A DNA stretch of 64,000 bases from JBAXGW01 sp037139195 (GTDB lineage Bacteria > Bacteroidota > Bacteroidia > Bacteroidales > JAHJDW01), in NCBI GenBank assembly GCA_037139195.1, contig JBAXGW010000003.1, positions 1 through 64,000 on the forward strand. The letters run 5' to 3'. The notes under the pieces are model-generated. The model was not told where the DNA came from, did no database searches, and saw only the letters and a list, made by a program, of their open reading frames with translations. The position numbers and the translations under genes are program-made. Positions 42,781 through 53,500 of the stretch are shown here, piece after piece; positions within the stretch are counted from its first letter, which is position 1, and the number at the start of each line of letters is the position of its first letter.

Positions 42781-44226
42781 ATGAATAAAGCTCTCCTTCT
42801 TCTTTTATTCATAAGTATTTCGCTATTTTCAAATTCGCAAGATACCGTTTACTCTAAAACGTATGGAGGCAATGCCTACGAAACAGCTGTTGGCATAGAT
42901 ACTCTCAGCAATAAAAATGCTATAATATTTGGAAATACTAGCAGTTTTGGCAACGGAAACATGGATTTACTTGTTTTTGGCATTAATTCTATTGGCAAAA
43001 TAAGATGGCAAAAATATTATGGCACTAATGACTTAGACCAAGCCACTTCATACTGTCGAACAAAAGATAATAACTACGTGATATGCGGTACAACAAACCG
43101 AAATGATGGAAAATCTTATGATATCTGGATTATAAAAGTTGATAGCCTTGGAAATAAGCTTTGGGAAAAGACGTATGGAAGCATAGAATGGGATTTTGCC
43201 AAAGACATAGCAGAGGATGAAAACAATAATCTTTTTATTTGCGGTCAAACCTTCAATCAATCAAATACGGGTGATGCTTTTGTATTGAAACTAAACAATG
43301 TTGGCGATAGCATCTGGTGGAAACAAATGAATGCCAACAAAACCGATGTTGCAAATGCCATTATTGCATCTAAAAATAGCGTTTATATAGCAGGCGAAAG
43401 CACAAGTTTTGCTTCCGATTCTATTAAAACATCATTCTGTGCAAAACTTGATGATTTAGGGAACTTTCTTTTTCAAAAAACCTTTTGCGACACCAGTGAA
43501 AACGTTGCTTATGATATTATTAACTATTCAGACACATTGTTAATTGTGGGCTATATTGTACAAGCCAATTTAAAGAAAACACAATATATTATTATTGCTG
43601 ATACTACAGGACAATTGCTTAGCCAATTTAATTATGAAAATACAAGCAATTATGAAATAACAAAAATAAAAAGAAACCCCGCTGGAAGATTAGATTTTCT
43701 AGGTCACACCGATATTAATTCAGGTGGCAAACAAGATATTTATTATTTACGTATGAACCGTGATTTTTATTTTATTACTGCTGGAACGTACGGCAAATGG
43801 GATAATGATTATGCTGCTGATTTCTGCGAGTTGCCCAACAAGCAATTTATGGTACTTGGCACAACAAATAGTTTTGAGAATGTGCTTTCAGCAATTTATT
43901 TGTTGAAAACCGACACTAATTTATTTGCACCATTGAATGCTATAAACATGCCGTTATCAACAAATAGCATTCACGAAAATTACAATATTACAGTTTTTCC
44001 TAACCCTAGCAATGATTATATTTATATAAGTACTGATTTAGTTGATATTTCTGAATGTCAAATTTCAGTAATAAACAGCATTGGACAAAATTGCAATTTT
44101 AATATCTACAATCATAGCAAAAATAAAATTGCAATAGATATTTCCTCGTTAAAAGAAGGTTTCTATTTAGTTCGATTAACGAATGAAAATATTTGTAAGG
44201 ATTTTAAAATAAGGATTATTAAATAA
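42781..44226 (+). CDS. T9SS-secreted beta-propeller-like protein
   Basis: This 481-residue protein has a signal peptide (ALLLLLFISISLFSNSQ). Then come repeated blades of ~50 residues: SKTYGGNAYETAVGI, QKYYGTNDLDQATSY, EKTYGSIEWDFAKDI, with related KLDDLGNF and TYGKWDNDYAADF units later. This is the SBBP-like pattern W-K-YGG---D-A--I. A T9SS type A sorting domain forms the last ~80 residues (ITVFPNPSNDYIYI, EGFYLVRL, terminal KIRIIK). It is the last gene of the operon carrying kdsA. Predicted to be at the cell surface or secreted; ligand unknown. Confidence 0.8.
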   Translation: MNKALLLLLFISISLFSNSQDTVYSKTYGGNAYETAVGIDTLSNKNAIIFGNTSSFGNGNMDLLVFGINSIGKIRWQKYYGTNDLDQATSYCRTKDNNYVICGTTNRNDGKSYDIWIIKVDSLGNKLWEKTYGSIEWDFAKDIAEDENNNLFICGQTFNQSNTGDAFVLKLNNVGDSIWWKQMNANKTDVANAIIASKNSVYIAGESTSFASDSIKTSFCAKLDDLGNFLFQKTFCDTSENVAYDIINYSDTLLIVGYIVQANLKKTQYIIIADTTGQLLSQFNYENTSNYEITKIKRNPAGRLDFLGHTDINSGGKQDIYYLRMNRDFYFITAGTYGKWDNDYAADFCELPNKQFMVLGTTNSFENVLSAIYLLKTDTNLFAPLNAINMPLSTNSIHENYNITVFPNPSNDYIYISTDLVDISECQISVINSIGQNCNFNIYNHSKNKIAIDISSLKEGFYLVRLTNENICKDFKIRIIK

Positions 44227-44231
44227 GGGCA

Positions 44232-44930
44232 TTATCCCAACACCTTATTCTTAGATATTCCAGCTATATAGTCTTTAAGGTAAAAAGGTTCTAAATATGC
44301 TACATCTTCTAGCTTTCCATTATTAAAAGCTTCTTCCGATAGTTTTGTCATATATGCCGCCGAAGCAGCTAATTCCGAATTAAAAAGTGCATTGCTGCTT
44401 TTTTCCAAAAGCTCTTTGCATTTCATTGCTCCATCGCCAAAAAATAGTACAGGCTGTTTTTCTAATAATTCTTTAAACGAATTTTCATCAACTATAACTG
44501 CTTCAACAGGATTAAGCATTTCAAGATTTGAATTAAAAACTGCCGCATAAACTTCCATTCTTCTTGCATCTATCATTGGGCAAAAAAACCAATCTTTAGA
44601 GTCGGATAGCATCGCTATTGCGCCTGCTGCCATTGATTTTAAAGTAGGAATTGCAATTAGTGGTTTTCCTAGTCCATAGCATAAGCCTTTTGCGGCCGAA
44701 ACCCCAATTCTAAGTCCAGTATAAGAACCTGGACCTTGACTTACTGCAATTGCATCAATATCGCTTGCTTTAAAGCCCGATTTATCTAAAACTTTTTCTA
44801 TATACGATAATAGATTTGCTGAATGATTGTTCGCTTCGTTATTCTCTTCAATTGAAATTTTTTCTCCATCTTTTGCAAGACAGACTGAACAAACTGCTGT
44901 TGAAGTTTCAATATTTAAAATTAATGCCAT
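44232..44930 (-). CDS. tsaB: tRNA threonylcarbamoyladenosine biosynthesis protein TsaB
   Basis: TsaB is the ASKHA-fold dimerisation partner of TsaD in making t6A37 in ANN-decoding tRNAs. The 232-residue protein begins LILNIETSTAVCSVCLAKDG, contains AVSQGPGSYTGLRIGVSAAKGL at ~60-82, then PLIAIPTLKSMA and PMIDARRMEVYAAVF, all family hallmarks. It begins 2 bases after the stop of the HlyD-type gene upstream, so it is part of the tolC-hlyD transcript, an association with no obvious functional link. Confidence 0.95.
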   Translation of the reverse strand: MALILNIETSTAVCSVCLAKDGEKISIEENNEANNHSANLLSYIEKVLDKSGFKASDIDAIAVSQGPGSYTGLRIGVSAAKGLCYGLGKPLIAIPTLKSMAAGAIAMLSDSKDWFFCPMIDARRMEVYAAVFNSNLEMLNPVEAVIVDENSFKELLEKQPVLFFGDGAMKCKELLEKSSNALFNSELAASAAYMTKLSEEAFNNGKLEDVAYLEPFYLKDYIAGISKNKVLG

Positions 44931-44932
44931 TG

Positions 44933-46306
44933 CTATTCTTTTGTTTGAAGGGCGGCTTTGTCTACCTTTTTAACTGTTTCTTTGTTTTTGAGTTGTTTTT
45001 GAACAACGCTATAAGGCCCAATTACTACTTCATCACCTTCTTTCAACCCTTCAGTAATTTGAATATATGTATTATCCTGTATTCCAGTTTTTACTAAGCG
45101 CTGTTCCACTACTCCATTATTATATACAAAAACATATTCTTTAACTTCCTCTTCTTTAACTGGAGTTTGCTCATTTTTATTTGTTACTACCGATTCTCCT
45201 TCTTGGGGTTCTCTTCCTTTATCATCAGTTTTTGCATTTCCTGTTGAATCTAAACGAGTTGTTACGGCTTGAATAGGTATGCTTAGAGCATTGTCAACTT
45301 TTTTGGTTTTTATATCAACTGTAGCCGACATTCCAGGGCGAAATGGTGTATAAGAACTAGGTTTGCCAACTAATAAGTCGGTATAAGAATCTTTTAAAAT
45401 ACGTATTTTCACATCAAAATTTGTAACCTGATCAGCTGTAACTCCAGTTGTATTAGCAGAAGTAGAAATTTCAGTTACCAAACCTTTAAATTTTCTATTT
45501 AAATAAGCATCTACCTCAACATCAGCAGTATCATTAAGTTTAACACGAATTATGTCATTTTCATTCACTTGAACTACCACTTCCATTAAATTGATATTGG
45601 CAATAGTCATAATTTCAGTTCCTGCAAATTGAGTGGTTCCTACAACTCTTTCTCCCTTTTCAATATTTAATTTTGAAATAATTCCATCAACTGGAGCATA
45701 AATAGAGGTTTTATTTAAATTTTTCTCTGCTTCTTTAACCGATGCCACCGTACTTTTAACACTATAATCGGAAGCTAATATTGTTTGTTCAGATGCATCA
45801 ACCTCAGCTTTTGCAACTTCAAATGCCGATTTTGCCGCGTCAAAGTCTGATTGCGAAATTGCACCCTGTGCAAATAGCTGTTTATTTCTTTCGTAGGTTG
45901 CTTTTGCATTTTCAAACTGAGATTTTACCTGAGAAAGACGTGCTTTTGAATTAGCTGAATTTGCCTTCATATTGTTTAACGTTGCATTCATTCTTTCAAC
46001 ATTCGAAACATAAATATCGGGATCAATCTTTGCTAATAACTGACCTGCTTTAACTTCATCGCCCTCTTTTACATAAAGTTCAATTACCTCGCCAGAAACA
46101 TCTGGGCTAATTTTTACTTGTCGTTCAGGTTGAACCTTACCATTTGCCGAAACCATTTCATTAATAGTTCGCTTTATTGATTTTTCGGTATAAACTTCTG
46201 TAACCCCTTTTCCGCCAATCCAGCCAGCCTTTTTAGCAACTAACGAGAAAATTATTATCACAACAACTGCCGCAATAATATATTTTAGAAATTTTTTATT
46301 TTTCAT
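44933..46306 (-). CDS. Efflux periplasmic adaptor (HlyD/MacA family)
   Basis: This 457-residue membrane-fusion protein has an N-terminal membrane anchor (residues ~4-25, FLKYIIAAVVVIIIFSLVA). A barrel-sandwich/lipoyl half follows (VSGEVIELYVKEGDEVKAGQLLAKIDPD), a ~110-residue alpha-hairpin coiled coil (~90-190), the returning lipoyl half (SIYAPVDGIISKLNIEKGERV), then beta-barrel and membrane-proximal domains. It ends in GLKEGDEVVIGPYSVVQKQLK. A Gln/Glu/Asp-rich insertion (~370-400) is unusual. It pairs with the TolC gene directly upstream (22 bases). The inner-membrane pump (MacB-type ABC or RND) is not in the window. Confidence 0.92.
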   Translation of the reverse strand: MKNKKFLKYIIAAVVVIIIFSLVAKKAGWIGGKGVTEVYTEKSIKRTINEMVSANGKVQPERQVKISPDVSGEVIELYVKEGDEVKAGQLLAKIDPDIYVSNVERMNATLNNMKANSANSKARLSQVKSQFENAKATYERNKQLFAQGAISQSDFDAAKSAFEVAKAEVDASEQTILASDYSVKSTVASVKEAEKNLNKTSIYAPVDGIISKLNIEKGERVVGTTQFAGTEIMTIANINLMEVVVQVNENDIIRVKLNDTADVEVDAYLNRKFKGLVTEISTSANTTGVTADQVTNFDVKIRILKDSYTDLLVGKPSSYTPFRPGMSATVDIKTKKVDNALSIPIQAVTTRLDSTGNAKTDDKGREPQEGESVVTNKNEQTPVKEEEVKEYVFVYNNGVVEQRLVKTGIQDNTYIQITEGLKEGDEVVIGPYSVVQKQLKNKETVKKVDKAALQTKE

Positions 46307-46328
46307 ATTTTTATTCTTTTATAAATCA

Positions 46329-47741
46329 TTATTCTAATACCAGTGGATTTCCTTGGTAAAAATCCAAAACTTTAACTCTAAAAATATAATCGTATTTAGC
46401 TTGAAGTAAGTCTGAACGCGATTTATTTAAATTATTTTTTGCTACATTATAATCGGTTGAATTCAACATTCCAATATCAAAGCGCTGTTGTGTATAACGA
46501 AACGATTCTTCAAGTGCTGTAACACTTTTCTCTGTAGCTTGATATTTTTTCATTCCTGCTAAAGCGTCTACATAAGCCTGTTCAATGGTTTTGCGAAGTT
46601 GATTTTGAGCTAACTGCAAGTTTAAATCGGCATTTAATTTGCCTATTTTTGCTCGGCTAATATTGTTTCTTACCTGTAAACCGTTAAAAATAGGGATGGA
46701 TAAATATAAACCTACCGATTTATTAAGATTATCGCCTGTTTGTTTGTTAAAAGAAGGTGTTATATAAGAATAATCATATTTTGGTGCAAAAACACTTTCG
46801 CCACTAGCCGTAACTCCTGTAATTTGCACTCCCGACATAGTCACATTATCAACAGATTTTGCTGAATTAGAATATGCTGTTCCCATCGAACCACTTAATT
46901 GAAGAGAAGGAAGTAATGCTCCTCTGGCAATTGATAAACTTGTTAAAGAACTCTTTAACGACAATTCGGCACTTTTTATTTCGGGTTGATTTGCAACGGC
47001 TTTCGAAAAAATATCAGTCGATGTTCCAGTTAGCATATTTTCTGAAACATTCAGTTTTGGTTTTTCAATGTCAAATGCTTCGGCGGGGTCAATATCGAGA
47101 AGCTGCTTTAAATTTAATACTGCAATATCTAACTGATTTTGAGCATTTACCTGTTGTAGTTCTTCTGTAGCACCTTGCGATTGAACATCGAGCAAACTTC
47201 CATTAGGTAAGGTTCCCACTTTAACAAGCAATTCGGTTCTTTTGATTTGTTCAGCAGTAATGACAACCTGATTCTTGGCAACTTCAAGTAATTCTTGGCT
47301 ATATAAAACCTGCAAATAGGCTAATGCAATATTCAATGAAATGTCGTTACGCATTTTATCCAAATTATACTTGCTTGCTAAATACTCGTATTGAGCTTGT
47401 TTAATAGCATTTATATTTTTAAACCCTCCAAAAATAGTAACCGAACTCTGAAGATAAAAGCTGTTTGATTGAACTTTACTTGACGTATATCCATTAGTAA
47501 ATGGGTCAATCGCTCTTCCATAATTGTACACATTATTAGCATTGGCATTTATCGATGGAAGTAAAGCTGATTTGCTTTGTAAAACACTGTTTTTATTAAG
47601 CTCGGTGTTTAGTGTGCTCTGCTTTATTTGAATATTATTTTCGTAAGCATAAGCGATACAATCTTTTAAACTCCATATTTTTTGTGCACTTAAACCCCCT
47701 ACAAAAAATAAAAAAATTGGGACAAATAGTATTCTTTTCAT
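46329..47741 (-). CDS. TolC family outer-membrane efflux protein
   Basis: This 470-residue protein has a signal peptide (ILFVPIFLFFVGGLSAQ) and then the two-repeat helical barrel pattern of TolC: KDCIAYAYENNIQIKQS at the start, LNIALAYLQVLYSQELLEVAKNQV, LLDVQSQGATEELQQVNAQN, LSIPIFNGLQVRNNISRAKI, and RFDIGMLNSTDYNVAKNNLNKS near the C-terminus. It forms the outer-membrane channel for the adaptor encoded next (22-base gap). It is the first gene of the tolC-hlyD-tsaB unit and is divergent from the M1 peptidase across a 255-base gap in which I see no consensus promoter. Confidence 0.93.
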   Translation of the reverse strand: MKRILFVPIFLFFVGGLSAQKIWSLKDCIAYAYENNIQIKQSTLNTELNKNSVLQSKSALLPSINANANNVYNYGRAIDPFTNGYTSSKVQSNSFYLQSSVTIFGGFKNINAIKQAQYEYLASKYNLDKMRNDISLNIALAYLQVLYSQELLEVAKNQVVITAEQIKRTELLVKVGTLPNGSLLDVQSQGATEELQQVNAQNQLDIAVLNLKQLLDIDPAEAFDIEKPKLNVSENMLTGTSTDIFSKAVANQPEIKSAELSLKSSLTSLSIARGALLPSLQLSGSMGTAYSNSAKSVDNVTMSGVQITGVTASGESVFAPKYDYSYITPSFNKQTGDNLNKSVGLYLSIPIFNGLQVRNNISRAKIGKLNADLNLQLAQNQLRKTIEQAYVDALAGMKKYQATEKSVTALEESFRYTQQRFDIGMLNSTDYNVAKNNLNKSRSDLLQAKYDYIFRVKVLDFYQGNPLVLE

Positions 47742-47996
47742 TGTTTATTTTAATTTTGTACTAAATTATTGCTAAAAAATAATGCCAAAATACATTGTAG
47801 TTATATTTCAACAATATTTGTCATTTATAACAACTTGCAACAAAACGGAACTTCCAAAATATCTATAAAATTCGTTTTGTGCAAACACATTAAATAACGG
47901 CAATTATTTTTTTTAGTATGTGAAATTAGTTCTATTTTTAATATTTAATAAATATTTTCGACGAAAGACCTTTTTTTATCCGTAAATAACTTTTAT

Positions 47997-50312
47997 ATGA
48001 AATATTGTAAACTCTTTTTATCCTTTTTTCTCTTATTATTTGGCTTTATTAATTTAAGTGCTCAAACCAAAAGCGACTCTGTTGATATTTTAAATTACAC
48101 AATTAATTTAAAAATTATAGATTTTAATGACGATTCTATTCAAGCGAACACCATAATAACTTTTCATCCCAAAATAAATAATATGCAGTCAGTTGCATTT
48201 GATTTATTGAGGTTTAAAATTGACTCCATTTTTTCTATCAATCAAAAAATAACTAATTATAATTACAATGATACGCTTTTAATTATAACACTTCCTCAAG
48301 CATTAAATTCAACTGACACATCTGTTTTAACGATTTACTATCACGGAGCACCAACACTTGAGGCTTATGGATGGGGCGGCTTGCATTTAGACCCAACAAT
48401 AGCTTATAACCTAGGAGTTGCCTTTGATGCAAACCCTCATAATTTTGGCAGAGGCTGGTTTCCATGTATCGATGATTTTGTAGATAGAGCAACTTATAAT
48501 TTTAATATCACCACAAAAAACCCAAATACTGCGGTTTGCAATGGTTTGCTTACCGAAACTACATCAATTAATGACAGTTTAACACTTTTTAAATGGAAAT
48601 TAAATCAAGAAATTCCCACATACCTTGCTAGTGTTGCTATTTCAAATTATGCTATTGTTAAAGATACTTTCAATTCAATTAATGGAGCAATTCCAATTGC
48701 CATTTATGTTAAATCCGCTGACACTGCAAAAACAAAAAGTTCGTTTATCCATCTGAAAGAGGTTCTTCAGGGCTACGAAAAATATTGGGGTCCTTATCGT
48801 TGGGATAGAATAGGCTATGTTTCAACTCCACTTGGTGCAATGGAACATCCAACCAATATTGCTATGCCATCGCATACTTTTACTGGCGACCTAACAAATG
48901 AATGGTTGTATTATCATGAACTTGCTCACTCTTGGTTTGGAGACCAGATTACCTGTTCTACTGCTGGCGACATGTGGATAAATGAAGGCTGGGCAACTTA
49001 CAATGAGTCATTTTTTAATGAAATATTATATGGAAAAGTTTTCTATAAAAACTACATGAGAGCTAAACACAAAGCTGTACTGCAAAAATGTCATGTTGAT
49101 GATGGCGGGTATTTTTCATTAACTAACTTGCCACTTTCAATAACTTATGGCACAACCGCATACAGCAAAGGCTCTGGAGTTGTTCATACACTTAGAAACT
49201 ATATGGGCGATACTTTGTTTTTCAATGGGGTTAAGGCATTTTTAAATCAATATGCTTTTAAGCCAGTATCAACTAATGATTTGAAAAATTCGCTATCTAA
49301 TTCTTCTGGAATTGATTTAAGCGATTTTTTTAATGCTTGGGTTGAAAGTCCGGGTTTTCCACATTTTTCAGTCGATTCTTTTAATATTGTTCCAAATGGC
49401 GGAAATTTTTCTACAACAGTTTATGTGCGTCAAAAGCTAAATCATTCAAGCACTTATGCAAACTCTAACAAAATTGAGATTACTTTTAAATCAGCTAATT
49501 GGCAAGAACATACAGAAACTATTAATTTTTCTGGAGTTACGGGAGTTCAAACATTTCAATTGCCTTTTAATCCTATTTTAGCATTGATTGATAAAGATGA
49601 AAAAATAGCAGATGCGACTATAGAAAGCAATATGACAATTAAAACTTCTGGAAATATCAATTTAACAGATGCTTCCGCAAAATTAAATGTAAGCAATTGT
49701 CCCGATTCTTCGTATATTAGGGTAACCCATAATTTTGTTGCCCCCGATAATCAAAATCCAATTTCGGGTTTATTTCTATCTAACTATCATTACTGGAAAG
49801 TAGAAGGAATATTTGCCAACGGATTTAATTCTAAATTGCTTCTGCAATACAATGCAACTTTGTTCGACAGCGAATTAATCACCAATGTTGCAGATTCTTT
49901 GGTAATTGTTTATCGTGCTAATACTGCAGCTAATTGGGAGCTAACCCATTCAACCAGAATTGGAGCTTCAACGGTAGGTCAGTTTACAATCGACACACTA
50001 AAAAATGGCGAATATTCTTTAGCTATTTGGGACTACGACCATGTTTCTGTTTTTGAAAATAATAAAATAAATAAAACATTGGAGTTATATCCAAATCCAA
50101 CTAATGATGAGCTTACTATCAAACACAAAATGAATAAAAATTCGCAAATTATTATTTCAGATGTTTCGGGTAAAACTATAAAAACTACTAGTATTCAACA
50201 AGAAACTGAATTGTATAAACTGAGTACGGTTAATTTCCCTCAGGGAATTTATTTTTTAAGTATTAAAGATGGTAATAACAAGATTTCAAAAGGAAGATTT
50301 GTAAAACTATAA
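47997..50312 (+). CDS. T9SS-secreted M1 family metallopeptidase
   Basis: This 771-residue protein has a signal peptide (LFLSFFLLLFGFINLSAQ) and an M1 N-terminal sandwich (~25-200). The catalytic domain has GAMEH near residue 280, then HELAHSWFGD and WINEGWATYNE, giving HExxH-x18-E. GAMEH replaces the GAMEN exopeptidase signature, so specificity may differ from aminopeptidase N. After a beta-sandwich (~490-680) comes a T9SS type A sorting domain (LELYPNPTNDELTI, QGIYFLSIKDG, terminal GRFVKL). Predicted to act on the surface or in the medium, degrading peptides. It is monocistronic. Confidence 0.92.
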   Translation: MKYCKLFLSFFLLLFGFINLSAQTKSDSVDILNYTINLKIIDFNDDSIQANTIITFHPKINNMQSVAFDLLRFKIDSIFSINQKITNYNYNDTLLIITLPQALNSTDTSVLTIYYHGAPTLEAYGWGGLHLDPTIAYNLGVAFDANPHNFGRGWFPCIDDFVDRATYNFNITTKNPNTAVCNGLLTETTSINDSLTLFKWKLNQEIPTYLASVAISNYAIVKDTFNSINGAIPIAIYVKSADTAKTKSSFIHLKEVLQGYEKYWGPYRWDRIGYVSTPLGAMEHPTNIAMPSHTFTGDLTNEWLYYHELAHSWFGDQITCSTAGDMWINEGWATYNESFFNEILYGKVFYKNYMRAKHKAVLQKCHVDDGGYFSLTNLPLSITYGTTAYSKGSGVVHTLRNYMGDTLFFNGVKAFLNQYAFKPVSTNDLKNSLSNSSGIDLSDFFNAWVESPGFPHFSVDSFNIVPNGGNFSTTVYVRQKLNHSSTYANSNKIEITFKSANWQEHTETINFSGVTGVQTFQLPFNPILALIDKDEKIADATIESNMTIKTSGNINLTDASAKLNVSNCPDSSYIRVTHNFVAPDNQNPISGLFLSNYHYWKVEGIFANGFNSKLLLQYNATLFDSELITNVADSLVIVYRANTAANWELTHSTRIGASTVGQFTIDTLKNGEYSLAIWDYDHVSVFENNKINKTLELYPNPTNDELTIKHKMNKNSQIIISDVSGKTIKTTSIQQETELYKLSTVNFPQGIYFLSIKDGNNKISKGRFVKL

Positions 50313-50447
50313 CTTTTCTGAAAGTGGTTTTTTAAAGTTTAAGTTTCATCCTTATACAATTATCCCTTTTTCTGCCTTATCAAGCTTTGCAATATTTCTG
50401 TTTAGTCTATCAAATTTGTTGCTAAATATCATAATTTATATATTTCA

Positions 50448-50479
50448 TTTGTGATTTTATATATTTTATTATATTTTTG
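50448..50479 (+). promoter_or_regulatory. Consensus promoter before the large T9SS protein gene
   Basis: TTTG (50448-50451), 20 bases, then TATTTTTG (50472-50479) fits TTTG-N(17-23)-TAnnTTTG. The ATG is 34 bases further at 50514. Confidence 0.7.
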
Positions 50480-50513
50480 ACACAAATATTATATTTACTA
50501 AATTATTAGAATT

Positions 50514-53500
50514 ATGAAGATTTTTACAAAATCATTTCAATTATTTGTAATATTCGTATTATTTAGTCTGGCTGGCTTTAGTCAAACCGCAACGAAATTG
50601 CAATTATTAGATTTTACAGCAAATGGACAATTCCCTGCGAATGTTCCTATTGTTGCACGAGTTGCGGCTGTTAGTAATAATATGATGCCTGATAATACAT
50701 TCGTAGGAAATGTAACTATTAAAGTGCTATCAGGACCAGGAGTTCTTTATGGCGATACTGTTCAACCAATTAATAATGGAACGGCTTTATTCAATGATTT
50801 TTCGTTAAAAACAGTTGGTATCTATAAGCTAATTGCTAGTTGCCCAGGCTTATTATCCGATACGATTGAAAATGTGAATATTATAAACATGCTTACCTTC
50901 ACAAATACGGTTGGAACAAAAACATGGATGGCAAATTCGCCTGATACTACTATGAAAAATGAGCCAATGATACTTTATGTTGCTTCTACTTCCGCCGATA
51001 TGGTTATCGATACTACAGATATGTCGCAAGTAACCTTAAGTCTAGAAGGTTCTAGCCAAAGTGCATTTTCTGGCAACAAAACTATGAATTTTAACAAAGG
51101 AATTGCGATTTTTGAAAATATGCAGTTAACTCAAACTGGAAAATATAAAATTGTTTCAACTCATAGTTCTATGATTTCCGATACTACCAAAGAAATTGTA
51201 GTAAATGAAATGGGCGGTAATCAGCTTAGTAATGCAACTAAATTATTATTTGTTAATGAACCCGATACTGTAAATGCTTTTAGCCCTTTTAATTTAGAAG
51301 CTCATGCTACCGATAATATGGGAGTTAAAGATATTAATTTTTCTGATTTAGTTACTATTACCAGAATAGAAGGAAAAGGAAACCACTTTAACCTTAGCAA
51401 TCAATATGCAAACAGCGGGCAACTAAATTTCAATAATTTGTATTTAGATTCAGTGGGCATTCATAAATTTGTAATTTCTTCGGGTCAGCTTATTAAAGAT
51501 ACAGTAACTATATATGCTAAATTCTCAAATGTTGGCTATCCAGTAAAAGTTCGTTTTGATATGGAGCCAGATACAGTTCCTGTTAATGTACCTTTTGGTT
51601 TTAAAGCCAATATTTTAGATGCATATAACAATTTATGCGAAGCATATATGGGAAATGTTGCCATGGATAAAATATCTGGTGTAGGAAGTCCAATTGGGTC
51701 AATTTCAGCACCAGTTAATCATGGTTTTGGTATTGTAAACTTTAAATTAGATCAAAAGGGCGATTATGTTTTCCAATTGAGAAGCGGCACTTTAGATGAT
51801 GACACCATTTCTTTTAGAGTAGATTCTATGGCAATCGACCCAGGAGTTGGCTGTAATACACAGCAAAAAGGAGCTAGAGTAAACTTGGGTTTATATACTG
51901 GCGATACGTATGATTTAGCATGGACAAACACTACCAAGCGTATTTTTGCTGCAGTTGAAACGCCAAGCTCTGTTTTCATAAGTGATGATACTTGTAAAAC
52001 CTGGTACAAAGCATTCCCATTTGATTCTTTGGAATTTGAATGTGGAAACCGCGGATGGGGCGGTGGATGCGTTAAAATACTTTACAACCAAACAGGTTGG
52101 GTTTTAACAGAAAATCATCAACAAGGCGGAACGCTAAATTCGGCAGTTGCAAGTTACCAAAATGGAGATACTACCACTTGGTTTACTGCACTCGACCAAA
52201 AAGTACTAACAAATAAACAGTTTCAATCTCAAAATATTACGGCTATTGGATTATCAGATTATTGGGCATATATTGGAGCTACAAGATATTTAGCTAGAAT
52301 AAATCCAACGAATCCATTTTCTCAAACATCGGTGGTATTTAATTCAGAAACATCGCCCGGATTTAATGTAAACCAAAGAGTGGAACATATTGCTACTGTG
52401 AACACAGCATCTGGATATCCAGTTTATCTTGGAATTAAAGGAAACGGACAAAATAGCGAACGCTTATATTTATTTAATGGCACAAATGCCACAAATATTC
52501 CACTTCCAGCAAACTCATGCCTTAAAAAGATATTTACGCATCCAGCTCAAGTTACCGCAGATACAGTTTTTGTAAGCGTTTATGATACCGTTCAACAAAA
52601 ACTAAGATTCCATCGCTCATTTAACGGTGGTTTAACCTGGACAGACATTTCGCCTTCGTCTAACTATTCATTTGATATTACCGACTGCGACTATAACCCA
52701 CAATGGGTTGCACTTATGCCTCAAAGTAATGGCTTGCGTTTAGGGTTTCCAGGATTTGCCGTTTCAACAAATTTAGGTTCGAATTGGACAATGTTTCAAG
52801 GAACAAATAATGGTGGAGCAGCACATCCTAACGACCCAAATATGGTTCTATCTACATCAAACAGAGGTGTTGCCGTTTCATCTACAGGAGTAACCGGACA
52901 GTTCCAAAGTCAACCAAATGTTGGACTAGAAGCAGTTAGAATAAATATGATTGACCGAACTGCCCATAAAGGAGCATTCTATCTAGCAACAAACTCGGGA
53001 GTAGCTTATACTACAGCTTATTTAAATAATGCAGTTGTTGGACCAGCTAAATGGGAAGCACCTTACGGACAATTCCCAGTTACAAATACTGGTAGCTGTA
53101 ATGCAGTTGCAATTAACCCTTGGGATAGCTTGAATGTTATTGCTGGACACAGTTGGGGGTTTTATGTTACTACAACAGGAGCAACTGGCTTTCAAAATTT
53201 GGCTCCAGCTAATTGGAACAGCACATCGTACACAAATCCTTTTGTAACAGATATTGATTTTATTGACTCAGTTACTGTTTTAGCATCAACAGGAAACAAA
53301 TTTGGTTCGGCTCAACAAGGCGTTTCTGTAGGAAATATTTGGAGGTCGACAGATAAAGGTCTTACTTGGACAGTAGTTGTAAATTCTCAAATGAAACAAA
53401 TAACAAGCATGGCTGTAGCAAGAACTGCCACAGATACGGTTATATATGCTGCTTGTGGACACGATGGCGGTGGAACAAATCCTGTTCCTGGCTCTATTTG

